A DNA stretch of 8,950 nucleotides from Acidobacteriota bacterium (GTDB lineage: Bacteria > Acidobacteriota > HRBIN11), in contig JAUQPV010000086.1 in assembly GCA_030550225.1 (NCBI GenBank), positions 1-8,950 of the forward strand, given 5' to 3'. Both the position numbers and the translations under genes were made by a program. How positions within the stretch are numbered: position 1 is the first letter of the stretch; every line of letters starts with the position of its first letter. The notes under the pieces are model-generated. The model made no database searches. It was given only the letters and a program-made list of their open reading frames with translations, and was not told where the DNA came from. Of the stretch, positions 1-6,686 are shown in pieces.

Positions 1-20
1 GAACGCCCGAAAGAGCCATA

Positions 21-60
21 ATCATAGGGAGTCCTCCCGAAGAGGCGATTCCCCTATGAT
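21..60 (+). promoter_or_regulatory. Hairpin over the ispG start codon
   Basis: A perfect 9-bp inverted repeat pairs bases 21-29 (ATCATAGGG) with 52-60 (CCCTATGAT). The second arm contains the ispG ATG at 56-58. Inside it, CCTC (33-36) can pair with GAGG (42-45), which hides the only weak Shine-Dalgarno-like stretch (AGAGG, 41-45). Folded RNA would mask both the ribosome site and the start codon. A -10-like CATAAT at 17-22 overlaps the 5' arm, so transcripts starting near 29 would lose that arm and only longer transcripts could fold. The pairing is seen directly; a regulatory role is inferred. Confidence 0.45.
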
Positions 61-1246
61 TTCCATCCAACGGAAGCCGACTCGGACGGTCCGTATCGGA
101 CGAGTCCTGATCGGGAATGGCCATCCCATCGCCGTCCAGACGATGACGGCGACCCGGACGACCGACATCGATGCCACGCTGGCCCAGATCGAGCGCATGC
201 AGGCGGCCGGGGCGGACATCATCCGCATCGCTGTCGACAGTGCCCGAGACGCTGAGGCCCTGCGGGTTATCCGTCAGCATACGGACGCCGTCCTGGCCGT
301 CGACCTCCAAGAGAACTACCGGCTGGCCGCCGTCGTGGCACCCTACGTGGACAAAATCCGCTACAATCCGGGCCACCTCTACCATCACGAAAAGCATAAG
401 GACGTCCGGGACAAGGTCGCCTGGATCGCCTCGGTCGCCCGGGATCACGGATGTGCCCTCCGCATTGGGGTCAACTGCGGGTCGGTCGACCCTGAATTCC
501 AGCGTCGCTACCTCAACGACCCCTTAACAGCCATGCTCGAGGGCGCCCTCTTCCACTGCGACCTCTTAGACCGCCTGGGATTTGACCAGTACGTCGTGTC
601 CTTGAAGGACTCGGACCCCTACCGGGTCATCGAGGTCAACCGTCGGTTTGCCGAGAAGCGGCCGGACGTGCCCCTCCATCTGGGCGTTACCGAGGCAGGC
701 CTGCCCCCGATGGGAATTGTCAAGACCCGTATCGCCTTGGAAGCCCTCCTGGCCGAGGGCATCGGCGATACGATCCGGGTCTCCTTAACCCTGCCCAACG
801 ACCGGAAACACGAGGAAGTCCTCGTCGGCCGTCAAATCATCGAGGACGTCTACCAGGGGCGCTTCCTGAACGCACCCCGGACGGCCCTCCGGGGCTTGAA
901 CATCGTCAGTTGCCCGAGCTGTTCCCGGGTCGAAAACGAACGGTTCGTCGAGCTGGCCGAACAGGTCCGGGCCTTGACGGCCTATGCCAAGGACTACGAC
1001 ATCACCATCGCCGTCATGGGCTGTCGGGTCAACGGCCCAGGCGAGACGGATTCGGCCGACCTGGGCCTCTGGTGTGGTCCGACCCATGTGAACCTGAAGC
1101 GGGGTCCTGAAAAGATCGGCACTTATACCTATGACGAGATCCTGCCTCGCCTTCGGGAGGAGCTGGACCGCTTGATTCGTCAGCGCTTCGGCTCGCCGGG
1201 GACGTCCCCGGCGGACGTCCGGGAATCGGCCGATGTGGCACCGTAG
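56..1246 (+). CDS. ispG: (E)-4-hydroxy-3-methylbut-2-enyl-diphosphate synthase (IspG)
   Basis: This 396-residue protein is IspG, the 4Fe-4S enzyme that converts methylerythritol cyclodiphosphate to HMBPP in the MEP route to isoprenoids, in the cytosol. The N-terminal TIM-barrel part has the family motifs VQTMTATRT, VDLQENYR, KIRYNPGH and GVNCGS. The C-terminal cluster domain has Cys286 and Cys289 (ISCPSC-like motif, here VSCPSC), Cys323 and the acid Glu330 in MGCRVNGPGE, matching the E. coli ligands in order and spacing with a two-residue insertion. Length is slightly above the E. coli form, and the sequence recalls planctomycete-type enzymes (from memory). The start codon at 56 has a weak AGAGG ten bases upstream and sits in a hairpin. 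The last 14 bases overlap the next gene, so the two are probably co-transcribed. The variable tail after residue 375 is Pro/Ser/Asp-rich and not conserved in the family. Confidence 0.97.
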   Translation: MISIQRKPTRTVRIGRVLIGNGHPIAVQTMTATRTTDIDATLAQIERMQAAGADIIRIAVDSARDAEALRVIRQHTDAVLAVDLQENYRLAAVVAPYVDKIRYNPGHLYHHEKHKDVRDKVAWIASVARDHGCALRIGVNCGSVDPEFQRRYLNDPLTAMLEGALFHCDLLDRLGFDQYVVSLKDSDPYRVIEVNRRFAEKRPDVPLHLGVTEAGLPPMGIVKTRIALEALLAEGIGDTIRVSLTLPNDRKHEEVLVGRQIIEDVYQGRFLNAPRTALRGLNIVSCPSCSRVENERFVELAEQVRALTAYAKDYDITIAVMGCRVNGPGETDSADLGLWCGPTHVNLKRGPEKIGTYTYDEILPRLREELDRLIRQRFGSPGTSPADVRESADVAP

Positions 1247-1982
1247 CCTCAAGGTTCGGTCCGGCTATGCCCTTTGGGGGTCCATGGGTTTAGCCCTGCT
1301 GGCCCTGGGGCTCGGGATAGGAGACCTGGGGGGAGGGACCTTTCCCCTGAAGGCTTGCTTTCAGGGGATCCCGGGCGAGCTCCGAGGCTTGCCCTTGGTC
1401 TGGCGGGGGACCCCCATCGGGGTCGTCGTCCGCGTGGTCCCGCCGCAGGGCGACGACCGATGTACGTGGGTCGTACTCCGAGTCCAGAGCATGTATCGGG
1501 GCCGGATTCCCGTCGATAGCGTCGTATACGTCCACCCGGGGCAAGCCCTGGAACTGGTCGTCCTGGACCCCGGGTCGCCGGCCCTGCGACCGCCGGCAGT
1601 CCTCCCCGGTCGACCGGCCACGGTCGCCCCCATCGAGCGGGCCTGGATCGATCAGCTCCAGCGGTATAGAGATTTGTGTAGCACATGGGTCCGGGGGTTC
1701 CGCCGGTGGGTCCGCTCAGGACAGGCCGCCGCCGACCTCCGGGGGGCTCGGCAAGATCTATTGCATGGCCTCGCTCAGAGGTCCATCCTCGGACCCTGCT
1801 TGTCATGGAGCGAGCGACGTCTCATCTACACCCTTCTCCGCCAGTGGATGGACCTCCGAGACGGACTTCAAACGTACGGATACCCGCCGTCCGAATTCGA
1901 CCCCCTGATCCACCGACTCCACGCCCTGTGGACGGACCGAGTCTGCGACCCGACGTTGTATGAAAGGGGCACGGACCCATGA
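1233..1982 (+). CDS. MCE/MlaD-like membrane-anchored protein
   Basis: The 249-residue product has a basic N-terminus, one hydrophobic segment at about residues 12-30, and then a region (about 37-125) that resembles an MCE domain: a GIPGELRGLPLVWRGTPIG stretch, a beta-rich stretch, and a hydrophobic LVVLDPG stretch. MCE proteins such as MlaD sit in the inner membrane facing the periplasm and form hexameric rings that shuttle lipids between membranes, usually with an MlaE permease and MlaF ATPase; neither is visible here. The C-terminal 110 residues are Arg/Trp-rich and probably helical, matching nothing I recognise. It overlaps ispG by 14 nt and rimI by an ATGA, so translation is likely coupled. 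No strong Shine-Dalgarno precedes the ATG at 1233. The family call rests on motif shape alone; a generic anchored protein of unknown function is the alternative. Confidence 0.6.
   Translation: MWHRSLKVRSGYALWGSMGLALLALGLGIGDLGGGTFPLKACFQGIPGELRGLPLVWRGTPIGVVVRVVPPQGDDRCTWVVLRVQSMYRGRIPVDSVVYVHPGQALELVVLDPGSPALRPPAVLPGRPATVAPIERAWIDQLQRYRDLCSTWVRGFRRWVRSGQAAADLRGARQDLLHGLAQRSILGPCLSWSERRLIYTLLRQWMDLRDGLQTYGYPPSEFDPLIHRLHALWTDRVCDPTLYERGTDP
1963..1969 (+). promoter_or_regulatory. Ribosome binding site of rimI
   Basis: AAAGGGG lies nine bases before the ATG at 1979, inside the end of the MCE-like gene. It supports the ATG that overlaps the previous stop codon (ATGA, 1979-1982) as the real start, instead of the internal ATG at 1994. 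Confidence 0.55.
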
Positions 1983-2536
1983 TCGATGCCAGCATGGCCA
2001 CGCTGATTCGCCAGGTCGAGGCCCCCTGGGCCCGTATCTTTGAACGGCTCGATTGGTCCGCCTTCGGGGCCCAGTACCGCTTGGACCGGATGCGACCGAC
2101 CGACTTAGAGGCCGTGTTCGCCATCGAGCGGCAGACCTACCGGGACCCGTGGCCGCGATATACATTCCTCCACGAAATGCTGGACAACCCGAAGGCCGTC
2201 CTGCGGGTCATCCGGACCCGGACCCCGCCGGTCCGCCTGGTGGGTTACTTCACCCTCCGACTCGAGAAGAACCTGGTCCATCTGACGAATATCACCCTCC
2301 ACCCCGAATACCGGGGCCGGGGCCTGGGGCACTATGCCCTGGCTTACGCCATGTACCTGGCCTGGACATTGGGCGCCCAAACGATGTATCTGGAAGTCCG
2401 TGTCCACAACGAACGGGCCATCCGCCTCTACCGGAAGTTCGGCTTCCGGACGGTCCGGCTCATCCCCCACTACTACCCCGATGGAGAAGACGCCCTCCGG
2501 ATGGAGGCTCCCCTGGTGGAAGGCCTTGGGACGTGA
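1979..2536 (+). CDS. rimI: RimI-type GNAT N-acetyltransferase
   Basis: The 185-residue product is a GNAT acetyltransferase of the RimI group, which transfers acetyl from acetyl-CoA to protein N-termini; the classic substrate is ribosomal protein S18. The acetyl-CoA loop is RGRGLG at 112-117. The RimI signature follows: LEVRVHNERAIRLYRKFGF, in which Glu139 and Tyr151 align with the catalytic Glu103 and Tyr115 of Salmonella RimI, including the 12-residue spacing. The closing HYYPDGEDALRM is also typical. About 35 N-terminal residues before the first GNAT strand (YRLDRM) are extra compared with the usual 145-160-residue RimI. The gene overlaps the MCE-like gene by ATGA and has a good ribosome site. 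True substrate specificity cannot be read from the sequence, because related GNATs act on many N-termini. Confidence 0.9.
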   Translation: MIDASMATLIRQVEAPWARIFERLDWSAFGAQYRLDRMRPTDLEAVFAIERQTYRDPWPRYTFLHEMLDNPKAVLRVIRTRTPPVRLVGYFTLRLEKNLVHLTNITLHPEYRGRGLGHYALAYAMYLAWTLGAQTMYLEVRVHNERAIRLYRKFGFRTVRLIPHYYPDGEDALRMEAPLVEGLGT

Positions 2537-2586
2537 GGTGCGAGAGAGCCTCGGGCCAGTTTCCTGACTTATACTTCCCAGCAACC

Positions 2587-2694
2587 CGGCAGTTCGGGAG
2601 TTCGGCAATCCGGCATAAATGGGCGATGAGGAGTCATCCTGAACCTACCGTCAAGGTGGGGGTATCCGGCCACGGCCGAATCCCCGAACTGCCG
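2587..2694. repeat. Inverted 8-mer repeat element between rimI and udg
   Basis: The left arm at 2587-2605 (CGGCAGTTCGGGAGTTCGG) and the right arm at 2676-2694 (CCGAATCCCCGAACTGCCG) are complementary at 17 of 19 positions, around a 70-base spacer. The arms are built from degenerate 8-mers close to ATTCGGCA. The spacer holds a smaller hairpin (GATGA/TCATC around 2625-2638). The repeat continues to about 2720, so it reaches the candidate udg start codons. A TATACT at 2570-2575 just before the element could serve as a -10 box, but I see no matching -35. Confidence 0.7.
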
Positions 2695-2703
2695 AATGCC
2701 CGA

Positions 2704-3327
2704 ATGGCCGATATGGATAGGATGCAAGCCTATCAGACATTGCGGTCCACGGCCCTCCAGTGCCCTCGGTGTCACCTGGCCCAGACCCGGACCCAGGTCG
2801 TCTTCGGGGAAGGCTCCCTGGAGGCCCTCGTCATGCTCGTCGGTCAGGGCCCCGGTCGGGTCGAAGACCAGACGGGCCGGCCCTTCGTCGGACCGGCTGG
2901 CCGGCTCCTCGACCAGGCTCTCGAGACCGTCGGCCTCGCCCGTTCCGACCTCTACGTGACCAACGTCATCAAGTGCTGGGCCTTCCAGACCGTCGGCGGC
3001 CGACGACAGGACCGACCCCCCACGGCGGCTGAACGTAAGGCCTGCGCCGTATGGCTCTCCCAGGAGATCCAGATCGTGAATCCCCAGATCATCGTGTGCC
3101 TGGGCGCCCCGGCCGCCCAAGCCTTCCTCGGAAGCCGCTTTAAGATGACGACCGACCGGGGCCGGTGGAACCCGACTCCCGAGGGCCGTTGGGTCATCGC
3201 TACCTACCATCCGGCCTACATCCTGCGTCTGAAGAGCCTCGACGAAGCGGCCTACGAACGAACTTGGCAGGCGTTTCTGGACGACTTTCGCCAAGTCGCC
3301 GCCAAGGCCCGGGAGCTCCAGAAATAG
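2704..3327 (+). CDS. udg: Type-4 uracil-DNA glycosylase (4Fe-4S)
   Basis: This is a family-4 uracil-DNA glycosylase, which removes uracil formed by cytosine deamination and is common in thermophiles. Four cluster cysteines are present: Cys20 and Cys23 (CPRC), Cys91 (VIKCW) and Cys114. Other family motifs are GRPFVG, the conserved Asn87 (VTNVIKC) and the catalytic His169 in YHPAY. Two things are odd. Motif 1 reads GQGPG instead of GE(A/G)PG, so the usual Glu is Gln48. The stretch between the third and fourth cysteine is about seven residues longer than in the Thermus enzyme. Length is 207 residues from the ATG at 2704. ATGs at 2713 and 2722 are equally possible, since none has a clear ribosome site and the intergenic repeat runs into this region. 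The enzyme call is firm; the start is not. Confidence 0.93.
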   Translation: MADMDRMQAYQTLRSTALQCPRCHLAQTRTQVVFGEGSLEALVMLVGQGPGRVEDQTGRPFVGPAGRLLDQALETVGLARSDLYVTNVIKCWAFQTVGGRRQDRPPTAAERKACAVWLSQEIQIVNPQIIVCLGAPAAQAFLGSRFKMTTDRGRWNPTPEGRWVIATYHPAYILRLKSLDEAAYERTWQAFLDDFRQVAAKARELQK

Positions 3328-3359
3328 GGGGCTGGGTGTCGAATGTTCGGTAAATGGCT

Positions 3360-3956
3360 TCAACAGCAGGCGTCGGGCACGACGTCTGAAGCCTCGCCGA
3401 CGCCGTCCGACGGGATCTGCTCGGCCAGCCGGCGGGCCTGCTCGGCGAGACCTACCTCGACCCGCTCCCGTAAAGCCGCCTCGATGACCCGCTGGACCAT
3501 CGGGCCACAACATCGCCCCGACGGATTCGTGATGTGGCACCACTTGCCCGTCCGAGCGCCCGTGTACTGCTGGATGTCCTCAAGGGAGTCACAGCACCCC
3601 CGGACGACGATCTCTTCCCGAATCGTCTCGGCCAAAACGCCGATGCAGTAGCAGACAGGAATCGGCGGCGTGTCGACCTTATAGCTCACCCGGGTCCGGA
3701 CTTCCGCCTCGACGATGACCAGGTCAGCACCCCGATGGAAGTAGACGACTGGACACCCCAAATGCGGACAGAAGCGGAACCCCTTGAAGCGGTCCGTCAG
3801 GGCCTTGACCTGGGGCCACCCAGCCTCCCGTACGTGGGATATTAGCGTGATGTTCTGGGGCACCGGCCAGGAGGCCCGCCCGCAGTGGGGACACACCGTC
3901 GGGTCCTCCCGCCAGGCCCCCTCTAACGCCTGCCCGAAAAGGGTCACCAGACCCAT
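3360..3956 (-). CDS. CopZ-like zinc / [2Fe-2S] metallochaperone protein
   Basis: The 198-residue product matches the N-terminal module of Archaeoglobus-type CopZ. A zinc-binding part has Cys22, Cys25, Cys63 and Cys68 (CPHC, then FCPHLGCPVVYF). A BFD-like [2Fe-2S] part has Cys102 and Cys104 (VCYCIGV), then Cys140 and Cys149/150 in CHITNPSGRCCG. Such proteins carry the label iron-sulfur metallochaperone and sit beside copper or mercury genes. The C-terminal heavy-metal (HMA) domain of A. fulgidus CopZ is missing; instead the chain ends in VPDACC, a vicinal-cysteine tail also found in the neighbouring MerTP. It is the last gene of the mer block, 137 bp after merA, convergent with udg (32 bp gap). 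The ATG at 3956 has AAGGAAGAGG (3960-3969) upstream. It may deliver or buffer Hg or Cu; the exact role is unknown. Confidence 0.8.
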   Translation of the reverse strand: MGLVTLFGQALEGAWREDPTVCPHCGRASWPVPQNITLISHVREAGWPQVKALTDRFKGFRFCPHLGCPVVYFHRGADLVIVEAEVRTRVSYKVDTPPIPVCYCIGVLAETIREEIVVRGCCDSLEDIQQYTGARTGKWCHITNPSGRCCGPMVQRVIEAALRERVEVGLAEQARRLAEQIPSDGVGEASDVVPDACC

Positions 3957-3978
3957 CGCCCTCTTCCTTAGCAGGGCC

Positions 3979-4089
3979 GTTCGGCCCGTGAGAATCCGGA
4001 TGAATTCAGCCCTTCCGATCCTTCGAGAAAAGCGAATGGCGAACGTACCTCTCCGATCCGCCGTTCACCATCCCGTATCCCCCTATAAT
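3979..4089. repeat. Dispersed repeat copy A, merA/CopZ-like gap
   Basis: Bases 3979-4036 align without gaps to 8408-8465 with 48 of 58 identical, sharing GATGAATTCAGC and a CCGAGAA-like end (here TTCGAGAA). Next comes an inverted pair, ATGGCGAACG (4036-4045) and CGTTCACCAT (4062-4071), 9 of 10 complementary. It closes with GTATCCC-type heptamers (4068-4081) and TATAAT at 4084-4089, five bases before the merA stop. It fills nearly all of the 137-bp gap upstream of the CopZ-like gene. Confidence 0.8.
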
Positions 4090-4093
4090 CGTA

Positions 4094-5767
4094 TCATCCT
4101 GCACAGCAGGACATCCGGGCGACGTCCCGGCCAAAGGACTGGGACGCCAGCCGCAGGCCCTCGACCATCGTCAGGTAGGGCGCCAACGTGCTTGCCAGGT
4201 CGCTGACCCGCAAGCCGACCTGAAGGGCCAATTGGGCCGCGTAGATGACCTCGCCGGCATTGTCGGCCACGATGTGCACGCCCAGCAGACGGTCCGTGGC
4301 GGCATCGGCCACGAGCTTAAACAGGCCCCGCGTGTCCTGGTTGACCCACGCCCGGGCGAGGACCGCCACGGGCATGACGGTCGTCCGCACTTCATAGCCC
4401 TGCTCCCGGGCCTGCGTCTCGGTCAGGCCGACGGCCGCTACGGTCGGGGTCGTGAAGGTTATCCGGGGGACGACCGAGAGGTCGACCCGCCGATGGTTAC
4501 CACCAAGGGCGTTTTCCGCCGCCACGGTCCCCTCATAGGCGGCCACATACACAAACTGCGGCGAACCCGTGCAGTCCCCGGCAGCCCACACGCGGGGATT
4601 CGTCGTCTGCAGGAATTCGTTCACGACGATAGCGCCCCGCCGGTCCGTCTCGACGCCGGCTCGGTCCAGGCTGAGTCCGTCTGTATTGGGGCGACGCCCC
4701 GTAGCGACGAGGACGTCGGCGACCTCTAAGCTTCGGAGCTCACCGCCCACTTGGACCCACAGGCGCTTCCCCACCGGCGTCCGCTCGACCCGTCGGACCT
4801 GGGCCGCCGTGAGGATTTCGATGCCCTCCTCCCTGAGGGCGGCGGCGAGGGCTTCGCTGACCTCCGGCTCCTCGAAGGGTGCGATCCGGGGCAAAATCTC
4901 TATCAACGTCACCCGCACGCCGAGCCGAGCAAAGAGTTGGCCCATCTCAAGGCCGATGGCATTGGCCCCGATGACGGCCAGCGACGTCGGAAGCGCCTCG
5001 AGGTCCATCGCCGTCGTGCTCGTGAGATATCCGGCTTCGGCCAAGCCCTCTATCGGCGGGACGGCTGGCGAGGCACCCGTGGCGAGGACATAAGCCGGCG
5101 CCCGGACGGTCCGCCCGTCGACGGCCAAGGTCTCCCCGTCGATGAACCGGGCCCGCCCCTGCACGAGGTCCCAATCGTATAGCTCGATGAGGTCCTCATA
5201 TTTCTCCTTCCGCAAGGCCCGAACGAGCTCGTCCTTTTGAGCGACCAGGGCCCGCCAGTCGACGGGTCCGGCCTGGGTCGGAATGCCCGCATAACCATGG
5301 TGCCGGACCAGGTGGTAGACCTCGGCCGCCCGGAGGAGGAACTTGCTGGGGACACAGCCGACGTTGACGCAGGTCCCGCCCAGCGTCCCCGCCTCGACCA
5401 TCAGGACGCGGGCCCCGAGGTCCCGGGCGCGGATGGCCGCCGCGAAAGCCGCCGACCCGGACCCGACGATGACGAGGTCATAAGCGCCTCTCTGGGTCCT
5501 GCCATGGACGGGCCGCTCCTGAGACACGGACTCGACAGACCCGGCCCGTCCCAGGAGCGAAAGCTCGCCGGGCCGGTAGCCGGCCTTCCGGATGGCTTCC
5601 CGCCATCGCTCGGGGTCGGCCGTCTCCTCAGCCTCGAAGACGGCCTCGCCCTGCCGGAAGTCGGCCCGCACGTTCCGGACGCCGACGCCCTCTAAGGCCC
5701 GGCGGACGGAGACCTCGCAGTGCTCGCACGTCATCCCCTCGATCCGAAGTTTCCACTGGAAGGCCAT
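4094..5767 (-). CDS. merA: Mercuric reductase MerA with N-terminal HMA domain
   Basis: This 557-residue flavoprotein reduces Hg(II) to volatile Hg(0) with NADPH in the cytoplasm. An N-terminal heavy-metal domain has GMTCEHC (Cys14, Cys17), followed by a linker at about 68-94. The FAD site is GSGSAA at 102-107, and the redox-active pair is Cys133/Cys138 in GTCVNVGC. The NADPH site is GANAIG at 267-272. The second FAD motif is AAGDCTG. The C-terminus ends MSCCAG, giving the vicinal Cys554/Cys555 that accept Hg(II), and these set MerA apart from lipoamide dehydrogenase. Tyr247 and Tyr531 (PYLTMVE) fit the two active-site tyrosines. The ATG at 5767 has GGAGGT at 5773-5778, five bases upstream. 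It follows merTP by 146 bp. Every catalytic residue I can check is intact. Confidence 0.97.
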   Translation of the reverse strand: MAFQWKLRIEGMTCEHCEVSVRRALEGVGVRNVRADFRQGEAVFEAEETADPERWREAIRKAGYRPGELSLLGRAGSVESVSQERPVHGRTQRGAYDLVIVGSGSAAFAAAIRARDLGARVLMVEAGTLGGTCVNVGCVPSKFLLRAAEVYHLVRHHGYAGIPTQAGPVDWRALVAQKDELVRALRKEKYEDLIELYDWDLVQGRARFIDGETLAVDGRTVRAPAYVLATGASPAVPPIEGLAEAGYLTSTTAMDLEALPTSLAVIGANAIGLEMGQLFARLGVRVTLIEILPRIAPFEEPEVSEALAAALREEGIEILTAAQVRRVERTPVGKRLWVQVGGELRSLEVADVLVATGRRPNTDGLSLDRAGVETDRRGAIVVNEFLQTTNPRVWAAGDCTGSPQFVYVAAYEGTVAAENALGGNHRRVDLSVVPRITFTTPTVAAVGLTETQAREQGYEVRTTVMPVAVLARAWVNQDTRGLFKLVADAATDRLLGVHIVADNAGEVIYAAQLALQVGLRVSDLASTLAPYLTMVEGLRLASQSFGRDVARMSCCAG

Positions 5768-5772
5768 CGGCC

Positions 5773-5778
5773 ACCTCC
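5773..5778 (-). promoter_or_regulatory. Ribosome binding site of merA
   Basis: GGAGGT on the minus strand, five bases before the merA ATG. It fixes the start so that the HMA domain is included. An 8-mer repeat array begins only two bases further upstream. Confidence 0.8.
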
Positions 5779-5780
5779 AG

Positions 5781-5903
5781 ATTCGGCAATTCGGCAGTCC
5801 GGCAGATGAGCAGATAGGACTGATGCGGTTCTATGCCGGGGGTTGGGAACAGAATCCGAGACCCAACGTAATGACCATTGCCTATCTGCCGACCTGCCTG
5901 ATT
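5781..5903. repeat. Inverted 8-mer repeat element between merTP and merA
   Basis: Bases 5781-5818 are a run of degenerate 8-mers: ATTCGGCA, ATTCGGCA, GTCCGGCA, GATGAGCA, then GATAGG. An inverted, diverged version lies at 5881-5903. The arms 5796-5818 and 5881-5903 are complementary at 18 of 23 positions, with the innermost 9 bp perfect (GCAGATAGG/CCTATCTGC). The 62-base core holds another stem, GTTGGG (5842-5847) with CCCAAC (5862-5867). The element fills almost the entire gap, so merTP-merA read-through RNA would carry a large branched structure just before the merA ribosome site. It has the same layout as the element at 2587-2694. Confidence 0.7.
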
Positions 5904-5913
5904 AAGCTTTGCG

Positions 5914-6636
5914 TCACTCGGCCCACTCGACCCGGTAGCCCATCGTCTCGATGCGAGCCTGAAGTTGCGTTCGGAGTTCCGACGGGGGGACGTCCCGGAA
6001 GCGGACCCGGGCGCTCCCCTCCGGATACTTCACCTCCGCTCCGACGACGCCCGGCAGGCGCTCAAGGGCCGCCCGAATGCCGACGGCACACGCGGCACAG
6101 TCCATCCCTTCGACCCGGAAACGGACTTCCTGAAGGGCGACGGACGCCGGTTTTCCGGCCGAAGCGCCGCCCAGCAAGGCATTCACGTAGTTCGGGAACA
6201 GGGCCACGGCCAAGACGAGGGCGGCGATAGGCCACAGGGCGATACGGTTGAAGCGTTGCAGACGATGGACCCACCGGGGCGCCGACGGCGAGACGGTACA
6301 GCAGGCATCAGACCCCTCAGGTGAAGTCGGTACGCAACAAGCGTCCGGGACGCTTTCGGTCCCACCGGGAGACACCGGGCTATCGGGCGTTCCCGTCGGG
6401 GCCGGCCGCGGCCGACGGTACGTCAGATAGAAGGCCACTCCGAGGGCCCCCAGGGCCACGGCCAGAAAGTAAGGTCGGTAGGCGGCCAACTGTTGGGCCA
6501 GGCCGGCGCTGGAGACGCCGACGGCCAGGGCCACCAGCGGAAGCCAGCAACAGGCCGAGGCGGCTAGGGCCGACAGGATGGCCCCGCCGACGGCCCAGGA
6601 CGCCCACCGGTGCGTTCGGGTCTCGTTTGGATGCAT
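5914..6636 (-). CDS. merT: MerT-MerP fusion, mercuric ion transporter
   Basis: The 240-residue product fuses a MerT-type membrane carrier to a MerP-like metal domain. Hydrophobic segments lie at about 14-46, where TM1 holds the Hg-binding pair Cys29/Cys30 in SACCWLPL, at about 55-73, and at about 132-148. The loop between TM2 and TM3 has two more vicinal pairs, Cys100/101 (PDACC) and Cys112/113 (DACC). The C-terminus (about 168-240) is an HMA domain with GMDCAAC (Cys180, Cys183). Cys pairs on both faces and a tethered MerP-like end fit relay of Hg(II) to MerA, encoded next. I chose the ATG at 6636 because AAGGAGGT (6641-6648) precedes it properly; the GTG at 6642 lies on that site. Two CC pairs in the loop, not the usual single Cys pair, are notable. 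Confidence 0.9.
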   Translation of the reverse strand: MHPNETRTHRWASWAVGGAILSALAASACCWLPLVALAVGVSSAGLAQQLAAYRPYFLAVALGALGVAFYLTYRRPRPAPTGTPDSPVSPGGTESVPDACCVPTSPEGSDACCTVSPSAPRWVHRLQRFNRIALWPIAALVLAVALFPNYVNALLGGASAGKPASVALQEVRFRVEGMDCAACAVGIRAALERLPGVVGAEVKYPEGSARVRFRDVPPSELRTQLQARIETMGYRVEWAE

Positions 6637-6640
6637 CGGC

Positions 6641-6648
6641 ACCTCCTT
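6641..6648 (-). promoter_or_regulatory. Ribosome binding site of merTP
   Basis: AAGGAGGT on the minus strand, four bases before the ATG at 6636. The upstream in-frame GTG at 6640-6642 overlaps this site and so is an unlikely start. Confidence 0.85.
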
Positions 6649-6686
6649 GGACGGGCTTCGACGGGCAATAGGGCAATCAGCTTTTC

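Noticed and set aside
2053..2703. Long N-terminal extension of the udg frame
   Set aside because: It overlaps rimI in another frame and crosses the inverted repeat; family-4 enzymes begin near residue 1 of the 2704 start, just before the CPRC motif.
6640..6642. GTG start for merTP, two codons upstream
   Set aside because: It overlaps the AAGGAGGT ribosome site that serves the ATG at 6636.
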